A stretch of DNA of 64,000 nt. It comes from Solobacterium sp. GTDB lineage: Bacteria; Bacillota_I; Bacilli_A; Erysipelotrichales; Erysipelotrichaceae. The notes under the pieces are model-generated. The model did no database searches and was not told where the DNA came from. It saw nothing but the letters and a program-made list of their open reading frames with translations. The DNA lies in contig JAFWEW010000013.1 in the NCBI GenBank assembly GCA_017512725.1, positions 1-64,000 of the forward strand, written 5' to 3'. Below are positions 17,086 through 25,137 of the stretch, piece after piece. Every line of letters begins with the position of its first letter. The stretch's first letter is position 1. The translations under genes and the position numbers were made by a program.

Positions 17086-19005
17086 CTATTTTACATCCGA
17101 ATAAAAGTAATCTTCTCCTTCCGTATAATTTGCGTTCCATCCGGCAACTCTTCCTTCTTCCGGTCCCTGCGGCTGCAGGGCTGCCGCCTTGCCGAACTGC
17201 GTGTTGTAAAGTTCGGTATAGACTCCGCCAAGCTGGATGAGATCCGCATGCTGGCCGCGCTCGCAGATCACACCATCTTTAATGACCAGGATCTCATCGG
17301 CCGCCAGGATCGTACTGAGACGATGGGCGATCAGGATCGAGGTCCGGCTTTCAATCAGCGGTTCAATCGCATCCTGAATCTTCTGTTCACTGATCGAATC
17401 GAGTGCCGAGGTGGCTTCATCAAAGATCAGCAGCGAGGGATCCTTCAGAAGGATGCGGGCAATGGAGATCCGCTGCTTCTCTCCTCCGGAAAGCTTCAGT
17501 CCGCGGTTGCCGACAACGGTTTCAAATCCCTCTTCCTGCTTTTCAATGAAGTCATAGATATTTGCCTTTCTGCAGGCATCAATCAGGTCTTCTTCCGTGG
17601 CATCCGGCTTTGCGTACAGCAGGTTTTCACGGATCGTTCCGTTGAAGAGATAGGTATCCTGTGTCACCACGCCGATCCGGGACCGCAGCCAGGTCAGATC
17701 CAGCTGTTTTACATCCGTGTTTTCAAAATAAACCGTTCCCCCGGTCGCATCGTACAGACGCGGGATCAGGTTGACGGTCGTGCTCTTGCCGGAACCGGAA
17801 GGCCCGACAAGGGCGATGCTGTTGCCGGCCGGAAGCTCAAAGCAGATATCCTTCAGGATCTCATGACCCGGATCATAGCTGAAGCGCACATGATCAAATT
17901 TCACGCATCCGGTCGACGTTTCCGGAATAACCGGGTGTTCCGGATTTTCGATTTCCGGCTTCATATCAAAGTATTCAAAGATACGGGTAAACAATGCCAT
18001 GGAACGGATCCAGTCCACCTGAATGTTCAGGAGGCTGTTCACCGGTCCGTACATGCGTCCAAGCAGCGTAACGAGCACGGTGATATCACCGACTGTCAGA
18101 GTGTCATCATATTTCATCATGATGATGCCGCCGACAAGATACAGCATCATCGGTCCGATGGAGGAGAACGTGGAAATCACGACCATGAACCATCTGCCGG
18201 CCATGGATTCCTTGATGTTCAGATTGATCATCCGCCGGTTGGCATCTTCGTATTTCTGGTATTCCTCTTCTTCCTTGCAGAAGAGTTTGACAAGCGTCTG
18301 GCCGCTGACGGACAGCGTCTCATTCAGAATGCCGTTGATTTCGTCATTGCATTCCTGCGCTTCATTCGTCAAAGACCATCTGGTTTTGCCTGCCGCACGG
18401 GTCGGAAGCACAAACAGCGGCACGATCACGATTCCGACGATTGCCAGTACCCAGTTCCTCTGGAACATGGCGATGAGTGCGACCACCAGCGTGATCGCAT
18501 TGGAGAGAATACTTGTGAACGTCGAACTGATCGTACGCTGCACCCCGTCGATATCCGATGTCATGCGGGTGATGATATCGCCCTGATTGTTTGAGGTGAA
18601 AAAGCGCTGCGACATGCTTTCGAGGTGACGGTACATCTTGTTTCGCATGTCAAAGGTAATATGCTGGGCGATCCAGGAGTTCAGATAGGATTCCGCAACC
18701 CCGATCAGGTTCGACCCAAACGTCACTGCCAGCGACAGCAGGATCAGGCGGATCAGCAGCGGCAGATTGCGTCCGAGCAGTCCCTTATCGATGATCTCGC
18801 CGGTCAGTACCGAAGGAAGGATCGAAAGGAATGAGGATATGACAATGCACAGCAGCGTCAGAAAAAGCTGCGGATAATAGGGTTTCAGCCAGGAAAAGAT
18901 CCGGGCAATCAGCTCTTTCGTCACCTTCGGAGCGTTTGCCTTTTCTTCTTCCGTCATGAAATTGCGCATGCCGCGGCCAAACCCGCCGCCTGGTCTCATG
19001 GTCAT
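17086..19005 (-). CDS. ABC exporter, fused permease-ATPase
   Basis: 639 residues: a Gly/Arg-rich N-terminus, six membrane helices (about 40-330), and an ATPase with Walker A GPSGSGKST, Q-loop VVTQDTYLF, signature LSGGEKQRIS, Walker B LLIFDEATSALD and switch His in IAHRLST. It is of the MdlB/MsbA multidrug and lipid exporter type. No C39 peptidase domain is present, so it is not itself a double-glycine leader-cleaving exporter. AGAGGAG ribosome site; a -10 TATAAT at 19032-19037 overlaps the stop of the GNAT gene upstream. Substrate unknown. Confidence 0.92.
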   Translation of the reverse strand: MTMRPGGGFGRGMRNFMTEEEKANAPKVTKELIARIFSWLKPYYPQLFLTLLCIVISSFLSILPSVLTGEIIDKGLLGRNLPLLIRLILLSLAVTFGSNLIGVAESYLNSWIAQHITFDMRNKMYRHLESMSQRFFTSNNQGDIITRMTSDIDGVQRTISSTFTSILSNAITLVVALIAMFQRNWVLAIVGIVIVPLFVLPTRAAGKTRWSLTNEAQECNDEINGILNETLSVSGQTLVKLFCKEEEEYQKYEDANRRMINLNIKESMAGRWFMVVISTFSSIGPMMLYLVGGIIMMKYDDTLTVGDITVLVTLLGRMYGPVNSLLNIQVDWIRSMALFTRIFEYFDMKPEIENPEHPVIPETSTGCVKFDHVRFSYDPGHEILKDICFELPAGNSIALVGPSGSGKSTTVNLIPRLYDATGGTVYFENTDVKQLDLTWLRSRIGVVTQDTYLFNGTIRENLLYAKPDATEEDLIDACRKANIYDFIEKQEEGFETVVGNRGLKLSGGEKQRISIARILLKDPSLLIFDEATSALDSISEQKIQDAIEPLIESRTSILIAHRLSTILAADEILVIKDGVICERGQHADLIQLGGVYTELYNTQFGKAAALQPQGPEEGRVAGWNANYTEGEDYFYSDVK

Positions 19006-19032
19006 GATCGTTCTCTCCTCTTTCTGCGATTA

Positions 19033-19542
19033 TTATACATTCTCAGCTTTTACAAAATAGACAAGGTCCGCCTCGCCTTCGATGCGGCGGATGCTGGCAG
19101 GAACAACCTTCGTCTTCTTCATCCCGCATTTTTCCAGGACACGCATGCTGGCAGGATTATCGTTCCGGCAGGCTCCGTAAAAAACAGAAATCCTCTCCTG
19201 ATGCAGGATTTCCAGGAGACGGCGCAGCGCTGCTTCGCCGCAGCCCCGGTTTCTATAAGCCGGTCCAATGACATAGCCTACATCCGCGATTCCCTTTGGG
19301 ATATAGGCCGCATTGATTTCGCCAATCACTTCCCCGCTGTCGGCCGAAACGACCGCAAAATCATAGAAGTGTTCTCTTCCCTGCAGGGCGGCCCGCTGTT
19401 CAATGTATTCCCGGATCTCACGAAGGCCGGTATTCTCTGAAAGACCGCTCATTTCCAGAAACGCAGGATCCTGTCCAACGTTCTGATAAAAAGATTCTGC
19501 ATCCTCCCTCTGAAACGGACGGATGATAATCTCAGCTGCCAT
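19033..19542 (-). CDS. GNAT acetyltransferase, RimJ/RimL type
   Basis: 169 residues from a start at 19542 with AGAGGGA upstream, overlapping the previous gene by 11 bases. IIIRPFQREDAESFYQNV at the start, acetyl-CoA loop VIGPAYRNRGCGEAAL (R/Q-x-x-G-x-G/A pattern), and N-x-x-S-x-R-V-L-E-K-C-G-M at the end are typical of RimJ/RimL-like enzymes. It transfers acetyl groups to an amine; the substrate is unknown. Coupled to the unknown protein upstream. Confidence 0.88.
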   Translation of the reverse strand: MAAEIIIRPFQREDAESFYQNVGQDPAFLEMSGLSENTGLREIREYIEQRAALQGREHFYDFAVVSADSGEVIGEINAAYIPKGIADVGYVIGPAYRNRGCGEAALRRLLEILHQERISVFYGACRNDNPASMRVLEKCGMKKTKVVPASIRRIEGEADLVYFVKAENV

Positions 19543-20386
19543 GGGTTCCCTCTGCATCCAGGATCTTCCGGACTTCTGCTTCCGAAAGCGGATCTGCAGT
19601 AATACAGCCGGCATCGAGATAATGGATCTTTTCCGGAGACAGTGCAGGAATCAGAGCAGCGGATGAAATGGATCCCGGGACCTCGCCTCCGGCAGGATCC
19701 AGGAACCGGATCTCCAGGTTTGTTTTTTTCATCTGATCTTCATTTGGCAGCACAAGCGTTTTCCCGATTTCAAAAAAACGTATGGGATCTGTATCCGTTC
19801 CGGAAGATCTTCCATAGCACCACGCGGGATCCTGGGTATTATGGAGCCAGCTGCGAAGGCTGCTGACATCCGTTCCGGCCCACATCTTCTCTGCTTCATC
19901 CATCCCGGCATATAGCCAGCGGAACACACCGCTGACAGGCAGGACTTCCGGTTCGCCGTTCAGGACCCCGTTCATGATCTGATGAAGGTATCTGAGGTTT
20001 TCGGTTTTCAGACTGGTCCGCCGATCGTAATAGGTTTTCGGAACAAACGGCTGTTCGTTGAAATACACTTCACAGATATCCTGTTTTGCCAGCCGGGCAG
20101 ACATCAGAAAAAAGTCGTCAATTTCTTCTTCCGGTGCCGGCAGTTCCAGCCTCAGTTCCGTGAAGCGGGCATCGTCGTTCTTCCAGGAAATGCGAATGCC
20201 CCTTCCGATATGTTCCGTATGAAACGCCGTGACTGCCTCTTCTCCGCATTCGCCGATCTGAAAATACCCGTCTTTGATCCAGCCGGTCTTCATTCCATCC
20301 AGAAGGATCTTTTCCGGCGGGATGCGGCGGGCAAAAAAGGATCTTCGGTAAACCGAAACCGTCACCGTTTTTTTATCTGCATCCAT
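19532..20386 (-). CDS. Protein of unknown function
   Basis: 284 residues, no signal peptide or membrane helix. I do not recognise it with certainty. Visible landmarks: a HIGRGIRISW segment near residue 60, an acidic LELPAPEEEIDDFFLMSARLAKQD stretch near 80-105, and a Trp-rich middle (FRWLYAGMDEAEKMW, SWLHNTQDPAWCYG). It may belong to a DUF4299-like group, at low confidence. It is the first gene of a pair with the GNAT enzyme. No Shine-Dalgarno precedes the ATG; a GACAAT box ends eight positions upstream. Confidence 0.7.
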   Translation of the reverse strand: MDADKKTVTVSVYRRSFFARRIPPEKILLDGMKTGWIKDGYFQIGECGEEAVTAFHTEHIGRGIRISWKNDDARFTELRLELPAPEEEIDDFFLMSARLAKQDICEVYFNEQPFVPKTYYDRRTSLKTENLRYLHQIMNGVLNGEPEVLPVSGVFRWLYAGMDEAEKMWAGTDVSSLRSWLHNTQDPAWCYGRSSGTDTDPIRFFEIGKTLVLPNEDQMKKTNLEIRFLDPAGGEVPGSISSAALIPALSPEKIHYLDAGCITADPLSEAEVRKILDAEGTHGS

Positions 20387-20393
20387 GTACCTA

Positions 20394-20399
20394 ATTGTC
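20394..20399 (-). promoter_or_regulatory. Candidate -10 box for a leaderless mRNA
   Basis: Minus strand GACAAT seven bases before the ATG at 20386, directly after the trmD terminator. The match to TATAAT is four of six, so the call rests mainly on position and the missing Shine-Dalgarno. Confidence 0.35.
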
Positions 20400-20412
20400 T
20401 AACAAAAACAAA

Positions 20413-20449
20413 TGAAAAAGCAACGGAATCACTCTCCGTGATCCGCTGC
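20413..20449 (-). terminator. Terminator of the rpsP-khpA-rimM-trmD operon
   Basis: Minus strand GCAGCGGATCAC-GGAGA-GTGATTCCGTTGC then TTTTTC; overlaps the trmD stop codon. Confidence 0.85.
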
Positions 20450-21148
20450 CTCTAACAGTTTCCGTTCTTCGTCTGTCAGTTCATGCGCCGCAAAGAGATC
20501 CGGTCTCACCCTGCGGGTCGTAAGCAGGGACTGCTGCAGGCGCCATTTCCGGATATTCGCGTGGTGCCCTGACAGCAGCACCTCCGGAACTTTTTCCCCC
20601 TGATAATCCGCAGGCTGCGTATACTGCGGATATTCCAGAAGACCGTTCTCATAGGATTCCTCACAGATGGAATCCGAACGGATCACACCCGGGATCAGCC
20701 GGATCACCGAATCCGTGATCACCATAGCCCCAAGCTCTCCGCCGGTCAGTACATAATCACCGATGGAGATCTCTTCATCACAGCGCTGAACGATCCGCTC
20801 ATCCACACCTTCATAATGTCCGCACAGAAAGATCAGATGGGATTTCTTTGAAAGTTCATGCGCCTTCTTCTGGTTATATGGCACGCCTTTGGCAGAAAGC
20901 AGGACAATATGACAGTCATCGGTCCGGACTGAATCAATGGCATCCAGTGCCGGCTGGCATTTCATTACCATTCCTGCTCCGCCGCCAAACGGCTTGTCAT
21001 CGACCGACCGGTGCACATCATGGGCAAAATCCCGGACCTGCACAAGATCATAACTTACCGTTCCCTCCCTGCAGGCACGTCCGACAATGCTGGTTGCGAA
21101 AAATTGTTCAAACAGTTCCGGGAACAGCGTCAGTATGGAGATTCTCAT
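20429..21148 (-). CDS. trmD: tRNA (guanine-37-N1)-methyltransferase
   Basis: 239 residues, normal length. It begins MRISILTLFPELFEQF and carries the trefoil-knot SAM site (LCGHYEGVDERI, SIGDYVLTGGELGAM) plus DDKPFGGGAGMVMK. It methylates G37 in tRNAs reading CNN codons, preventing frameshifts. Coupled to rimM by a four-base overlap in the conserved rpsP-khpA-rimM-trmD order. Confidence 0.97.
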   Translation of the reverse strand: MRISILTLFPELFEQFFATSIVGRACREGTVSYDLVQVRDFAHDVHRSVDDKPFGGGAGMVMKCQPALDAIDSVRTDDCHIVLLSAKGVPYNQKKAHELSKKSHLIFLCGHYEGVDERIVQRCDEEISIGDYVLTGGELGAMVITDSVIRLIPGVIRSDSICEESYENGLLEYPQYTQPADYQGEKVPEVLLSGHHANIRKWRLQQSLLTTRRVRPDLFAAHELTDEERKLLEAADHGE

Positions 21149-21654
21149 AACAGTCCGTCAATCACATGGATCGTGATGACTTTGACATCCTTATCTACTT
21201 TTTTGACAAACTCCGGAATATTCGGGATCAGTGCGTCGCTGTTGCCTTCCCGTGCGACCCGGAGATTATCCTGTGCGCCATGTGTTTCTTCCACCGCGAT
21301 CACCTGTCCGATATGACGGCCGTCTTCATCTTCCACCATCAGTCCGATCAGTTCATCATAGTAATACTGTCCTTCCGGCAGTTCGTGACGGTCCGCCTCA
21401 TCTACGCAGAGGATGCCTCCTTTATAAGGCTCTGCCGCATTGATGTCCGGCAGTTCTTCAAACGCAACGAGGGCATAACCTTTGTGCGGCCGGTAGCTTC
21501 GCACGGTAAACGCTTCCACTTCGCCGTTTCGGTCAATATAGACGGTGTGTCCGGGGGTATAGCGGATTTCGTCAAAATCCGACCAGCTTTCAATCTTCAG
21601 TTCCCCTTTCAGGCCGTGGGTATTGATCGCTCTTCCAATTTCAATCAGTGCCAT
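21145..21654 (-). CDS. rimM: Ribosome maturation factor RimM
   Basis: 169 residues: an N-terminal RimM barrel (IEIGRAINTHGLKGELKIESW) and a C-terminal PRC-barrel (YYYDELIGLMVEDEDGRHIG ... DALIPNIPEFVKKVD). It assists maturation of the 30S head, around ribosomal protein S19. Forty-five bases separate it from khpA. Confidence 0.96.
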   Translation of the reverse strand: MALIEIGRAINTHGLKGELKIESWSDFDEIRYTPGHTVYIDRNGEVEAFTVRSYRPHKGYALVAFEELPDINAAEPYKGGILCVDEADRHELPEGQYYYDELIGLMVEDEDGRHIGQVIAVEETHGAQDNLRVAREGNSDALIPNIPEFVKKVDKDVKVITIHVIDGLL

Positions 21655-21699
21655 AGTTGTTTTCTCCGCTGTTTAACCGAATTATAACAAAAAGAGGGA

Positions 21700-21969
21700 T
21701 TATTCAGCCCTCTCTCCGTTTTCGATCTCTTCGAATTTGATGGTCACACGCTTGTCATCCGTGTGAGACGCAACTGACATGACCTGACGCAGTGCTGATG
21801 CCATTGATCCTCTGCGGCCGATGAGACGTGCAATATCATCATTTTTTGCGATGACATGAAGTACGACTTCACGGTCACTATCGCTCGGCATTTCTTTGAC
21901 GGTAAGAGAATCCTTGTCCTCCACCATCGGGCTGACCAGGTCCAGCAGTACCTTATCAAGCTCTGCCAT
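21700..21969 (-). CDS. khpA: KH-domain RNA-binding protein KhpA (YlqC)
   Basis: 89 residues, a single KH fold with the RNA-binding loop LIGRRGSM. KhpA dimerises or pairs with KhpB and binds many RNAs, affecting cell size and division in Bacillota. The ATG at 21969 is preferred over the in-frame TTG at 21975 because GAAGAAG sits at a suitable distance. It begins six bases after rpsP. Confidence 0.94.
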   Translation of the reverse strand: MAELDKVLLDLVSPMVEDKDSLTVKEMPSDSDREVVLHVIAKNDDIARLIGRRGSMASALRQVMSVASHTDDKRVTIKFEEIENGERAE

Positions 21970-21975
21970 AATCAA

Positions 21976-22260
21976 TTACTTCTTCTCTTTTCCAACATTC
22001 TTCTCATCATTGTATTTCTTCATGATGCCCTGGCGGGAGAGAATGTTGCGGACTGTCTCAGAAGGCTGTGCGCCTTTCTTCATCCAGTCAATTGCCTTTT
22101 CAGCGTCAACCTTTACGGTTTCCGGCTCTGTGGTCGGATCGAAATATCCAAGTGTATCAATGACACGGCCGTCACGCGGACTTCTGGAGTCAGCCGCAAC
22201 GATACGATATCTCGGAGCCTTCTTGGCACCCATACGGGTCAGTCTCAGTTTTACTGCCAT
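21976..22260 (-). CDS. rpsP: 30S ribosomal protein S16
   Basis: 94 residues starting [11 protein letters not shown] at 22260 behind a perfect AAGGAGG site. Typical S16 motifs [18 protein letters not shown] and [10 protein letters not shown]. First gene of rpsP-khpA-rimM-trmD. In many Bacillota ffh and ylxM precede rpsP; here a PTS IIA gene does, and rpsP has its own strong promoter at 22289-22317. Confidence 0.97.
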   Translation of the reverse strand: MAVKLRLTRMGAKKAPRYRIVAADSRSPRDGRVIDTLGYFDPTTEPETVKVDAEKAIDWMKKGAQPSETVRNILSRQGIMKKYNDEKNVGKEKK

Positions 22261-22288
22261 ATTGTTTTCCTCCTTGCGAACGGTACTC

Positions 22289-22317
22289 ATTATGGCAGAA
22301 CCAAAAAAGACTGTCAA
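22289..22317 (-). promoter_or_regulatory. rpsP promoter built into the upstream terminator stem
   Basis: Minus strand TTGACA, 17-base spacer, extended -10 TGCCATAAT. The TTGACA is part of the right-hand arm of the terminator hairpin of the PTS IIA gene (22303-22337), so one DNA segment ends one transcript and starts the next. Confidence 0.85.
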
Positions 22318-22337
22318 GCATTTTTACTTGACAGTCT
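22303..22337 (-). terminator. Terminator after the PTS IIA gene
   Basis: Minus strand AGACTGTCAAG-TAAAAATG-CTTGACAGTCT, a perfect 11-base stem, then TTTTTT. Confidence 0.93.
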
Positions 22338-22345
22338 ATATTTTC

Positions 22346-22855
22346 TTACTCAATAATCGGATCGCCCTTCTGAACCGAGCCCGGTCCCTTGAAATGGATC
22401 ACCTGATCTTTCGGATCGGTGATGATCAGCATGGTGGAAATATCATATGTTTTGGCGAGTTTTCCAAAATCCGCCGTTACGATCGGATCGCCTGCCCTGA
22501 CCGCATCTCCCTGCTTTTTATGGTGCAGTGTAAAGCCGTCTCCTTTGGCATTTACGGTTTCAATGCCGATGTGAATCAGCACTTCAACCCCGTTCTTCAT
22601 CGTTACCCCAAATGCGTGACCGGTCGGGAACAGTACGGAAAGCGTACCGTTTACCGGAGCACAGATCGTCACCTTTTCTTCCGGGTAACGGAAGGCAACA
22701 CCGTCTCCCATCATCTTTTCCGCAAAGACCGGGTCACTGACTGTAGAAATATCAATCTGTTCCCCGTCTGCCGGAGCGATGATCACATCATCACTGACGC
22801 GAATGGTATTCTCTGGCTCATTTTCAGTTTTCTTAAAAAAATCAAATAGTCCCAT
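22346..22855 (-). CDS. PTS glucose-type EIIA (Crr-like)
   Basis: 169 residues: a short amphipathic N-terminus (MGLFDFFKK) and the EIIA-Glc fold with active His in GVEVLIHIGIETV, preceded by APVNGTLSVLFPTGHAFG. It passes phosphate from HPr to a sugar EIIB/EIIC and may regulate other proteins. No EIIB or EIIC gene is near, so it serves a permease encoded elsewhere. Transcribed alone from a good promoter. Confidence 0.93.
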   Translation of the reverse strand: MGLFDFFKKTENEPENTIRVSDDVIIAPADGEQIDISTVSDPVFAEKMMGDGVAFRYPEEKVTICAPVNGTLSVLFPTGHAFGVTMKNGVEVLIHIGIETVNAKGDGFTLHHKKQGDAVRAGDPIVTADFGKLAKTYDISTMLIITDPKDQVIHFKGPGSVQKGDPIIE

Positions 22856-22881
22856 AACTGTTATTTCTCCTGATTAAATAA

Positions 22882-22911
22882 ATTATGCATGAAACAAACG
22901 AATCTCTGCAA
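22882..22911 (-). promoter_or_regulatory. PTS IIA gene promoter
   Basis: Minus strand TTGCAG, 18-base spacer, CATAAT, followed by a CAGGAG ribosome site and the ATG at 22855. Confidence 0.65.
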
Positions 22912-23096
22912 TTTTGTTTTTCATTTTCATAAAGCTTTCACTTTTTTAATACTGTGCCTGCGACCGGAAGAACGGTCTGTTTTTCATAGTGGAATATCGC
23001 TGTTTCCGCCACAGAACAGGAGGGTATGAATGCATGCCACTTGTCTCCTGTCACGAATCGTTTGCGGTTTTTAGGCTGCAGCTTCAGGGATAACCT

Positions 23097-23125
23097 GTGG
23101 ATGGATGCACTGCTTTCCGTATAAT
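23097..23125 (+). promoter_or_regulatory. Promoter of leader-peptide gene 1
   Basis: TATAAT at 23120-23125 with GTGGAT 17 bases upstream in the -35 position. The same GTGGAT element occurs upstream of the second leader-peptide gene, with an 18-base spacing. GTGGAT is a poor sigma-A -35 box, so an activator or alternative sigma factor is possible. Confidence 0.5.
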
Positions 23126-23182
23126 GAAATGAAGAGAGAGTCTTGTGAATTCTTCAAATTAAGACAATGGAGGAAAACCGTC

Positions 23183-23482
23183 ATGGAAGAAACAAAGAAT
23201 GAAATTTCTGAAACACTCAGCCTGGAAAAGCTGGAGAGCGTTGCAGGCGGAAGACCGCTTGATGCCTATGAGCGCTATGACTACGATCAGTGGAGCAAAT
23301 GGAAGGATCAGAAACATAAGGAATTCCGGGATGCCGGAAGATATGATTTGGACCGTCAGTTCACGAATGACGTCATGAGAGGTGTCGAGGAGTGGCACAG
23401 CCGGATCTGTGATTCTTCACCGGATTCCGATTCGTTCCTGATTTCCGATTTCTTTCAGGAAAAATATCCGGAATACTACTGA
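23183..23482 (+). CDS. Double-glycine-leader peptide 1 (bacteriocin/RiPP-like)
   Basis: 99 residues. The first 23 are a classical double-glycine leader: MEETK at the start, then LSLEKLESVAGG, matching the L-S-x-x-x-L-x-x-V-x-G-G pattern cut by C39-type exporters. The predicted 76-residue core is acidic and aromatic-rich (DAYERYDYDQWSKWKDQKHK, FFQEKYPEYY) with a single Cys, unlike a small pore-forming bacteriocin. GGAGG precedes the start. No immunity, maturation or C39 transporter gene is adjacent. The first five residues are identical in the peptide at 45896. Leader type is read from sequence; function is unknown. Confidence 0.75.
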   Translation: MEETKNEISETLSLEKLESVAGGRPLDAYERYDYDQWSKWKDQKHKEFRDAGRYDLDRQFTNDVMRGVEEWHSRICDSSPDSDSFLISDFFQEKYPEYY

Positions 23483-23495
23483 GCGGAATTGATGA

Positions 23496-23529
23496 AGGCC
23501 GGCCGGAAACAATACGGTCTGCCTTTTTT
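23496..23529 (+). terminator. Terminator after leader-peptide gene 1
   Basis: GGCCGGCCG-GAAACAATA-CGGTCTGCC followed by six T, with one mismatch and one wobble pair. Confidence 0.75.
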
Positions 23530-23551
23530 GAGCTGATGATGATTGATTCAG

Positions 23552-23573
23552 AAAATGCCTGACGGCATTTTTT
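23552..23573 (+). terminator. Second hairpin terminator behind leader-peptide gene 1
   Basis: AAATGCC-TGAC-GGCATTT with a T run. It backs up the first terminator; three hairpins lie between this gene and ffh. Confidence 0.7.
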
Positions 23574-23599
23574 GGTTTTGTAACAACTGCAGCGCGTTC

Positions 23600-23630
23600 A
23601 AAAAAGCTCCCGGTATTTTCACGGAAGCTT
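23600..23630 (-). terminator. ffh terminator
   Basis: Minus strand AAGCTTCCG-TGAAAATAC-CGGGAGCTT then TTTTTT, just after the ffh stop. Confidence 0.75.
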
Positions 23631-23636
23631 TGGAAA

Positions 23637-25058
23637 TCAGAATTTATACGGGTTTTTCCCCGGGTACCGATAGCGCATCTGCGGATTCTTCTGCATGGCT
23701 TCTTCCATTCCGCCCATCATGCGTTCCAGATTCTCCTCATTGAGGGATCCGTTTTTCTGCATGGATCCGATCGCACCCATCATCTTCTTCATTTTCTCAA
23801 ACTGATTGATCAGCCGGTTGACTTCGGTTACCGTCGTTCCCGAACCTTTGGCAACGCGCTTCTTCATGGAGCCGCGCATCCGGGAAGGATCGATGCGTTC
23901 TTCTTTCGTCATGGACTGAATGATCGCCTTGGTCTTTTTCAGAGAATCGTTGGCCTTGGACTCATCGATCATCGGAGCAAACTGACTGTAGCCCGGCAGC
24001 ATCTTCAGAATGCCGCTGAGCGGTCCCAGTTTCTGGAACTGTTCCAGCTGTGACAGCATGTCATCCATGGTAAAGACGCCGTCCAGCATCCTGCGGGCGG
24101 AACGTTCCGCCTCTTCCATGTCCATCTTCTCCTGGGCCTTTTCAACCAGGGAGACCACATCTCCCATGCCAAGGATCCGATCCGCCATACGGTCCGGATA
24201 GAAGATATCCATATCTTCGATTTTTTCGCCTTCACCGACAAACTTGACCGGCAGACCGGTGATTGCCTTGACTGACAGAACACCGCCGCCGCGGCTGTCA
24301 CCGTCAAACTTCGTGACAACAAGTCCGGTCAGCGGAAGCTGTTCCGAGAACGCACGGGCAACATTGACGATATCCTGACCGGTCATGGCATCCACAGTGA
24401 GCAGGATCTCATCCGGATGGACCGCCTCATTGATGTCGGCAAGTTCCTTCATCAGTTCTTCATCGATATGAAGACGGCCGGCGGTATCGATGAATACCGT
24501 ATCGTAACCCTGTTCCTTCGCATATTCCACGCCCTTGACTGCAGTCGTCAGTGCGTCCACTTCCGTGCCGAGCGAGAAGACTTCCGTATCGATTTCCCTG
24601 CCCAGTGTCTTGAGCTGGTCGATTGCCGCAGGACGGATAATATCCGCTGCGATCAGCATCGGCTTCCGGTTGTACTTGGTCTTGCAGAGACGGGCGATCT
24701 TGGCGACGCTGGTTGTTTTACCGGTACCCTGAAGACCGACCATCATAATGACGGTTACGCCATGGTCCTTGAAGTTCAGTTCTGCCTGTTCCTCACCAAG
24801 CAGCGTAATGATCTCATCATGTACGATCTTGACGAGCATTTCGCCGGGTTCGACGGAATTCAGTACATCCTCACCGCGTGCCTTTTCCCGCACGCTGTTG
24901 AGGAAGTCCTTGACGACCCGGTAGTTTACATCCGCTTCCAGCAGTGCGAGCCGCACTTCCTTCAGCATGTCCTCCATGTTCGCATCGGTCAGACGGCCTT
25001 TGCCGGCGATGTTCCGCATGGTTTTATTCAGACGTTCACTCAGTGAATCAAATGCCAT
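23637..25058 (-). CDS. ffh: Signal recognition particle protein Ffh
   Basis: 473 residues from MAFDSLSERL at 25058, behind AAGGAG. N-domain, then GTPase with GLQGTGKTTSVAKIA, DTAGRLHID, TKFDGDSRGGG and the closing GxGEKIEDMDIF; the M-domain carries MTKEERIDPSRMRGSMKKRVAKGSGT for SRP RNA binding. It targets membrane and secreted proteins. It has its own promoter and lacks the usual ylxM partner upstream. It is separated from rpsP by the leader peptide and the PTS IIA gene. Confidence 0.97.
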   Translation of the reverse strand: MAFDSLSERLNKTMRNIAGKGRLTDANMEDMLKEVRLALLEADVNYRVVKDFLNSVREKARGEDVLNSVEPGEMLVKIVHDEIITLLGEEQAELNFKDHGVTVIMMVGLQGTGKTTSVAKIARLCKTKYNRKPMLIAADIIRPAAIDQLKTLGREIDTEVFSLGTEVDALTTAVKGVEYAKEQGYDTVFIDTAGRLHIDEELMKELADINEAVHPDEILLTVDAMTGQDIVNVARAFSEQLPLTGLVVTKFDGDSRGGGVLSVKAITGLPVKFVGEGEKIEDMDIFYPDRMADRILGMGDVVSLVEKAQEKMDMEEAERSARRMLDGVFTMDDMLSQLEQFQKLGPLSGILKMLPGYSQFAPMIDESKANDSLKKTKAIIQSMTKEERIDPSRMRGSMKKRVAKGSGTTVTEVNRLINQFEKMKKMMGAIGSMQKNGSLNEENLERMMGGMEEAMQKNPQMRYRYPGKNPYKF

Positions 25059-25090
25059 ATTGGTAATACTCCTTATTGATTTCACCCGTT

Positions 25091-25099
25091 ATTCTATCA
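25091..25099 (-). promoter_or_regulatory. ffh promoter, extended -10
   Basis: Minus strand TGATAGAAT immediately behind the T run of the SSB-gene terminator; expected mRNA start about 25 bases before the ffh ATG. Confidence 0.6.
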
Positions 25100-25127
25100 A
25101 AAACGGAGCGGTTAAGACACCGTTCCG
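25099..25127 (-). terminator. Terminator after the SSB-like gene
   Basis: Minus strand CGGAACGGT-GTCTTA-ACCGCTCCG (one mismatch) then TTTTTG. Confidence 0.8.
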
Positions 25128-25137
25128 CATGGTTTGA

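Larger units (their letters stand above)
22856..23182. other. 327-base divergent intergenic region
   Basis: It holds the PTS IIA promoter on the left and the promoter of the first double-glycine-leader peptide on the right. In between, ACAGGAG at about 23015 and CTCCTGT at about 23050 form inverted seven-base arms around two possible short starts: 23026 would give 32 residues and 23034 would give 19. Neither peptide looks convincing. No other gene is visible. Confidence 0.5.

Noticed and set aside
17086-19005. ABC exporter considered as the leader-peptide transporter
   Set aside because: It has no N-terminal C39 peptidase domain and is not next to either leader-peptide gene.
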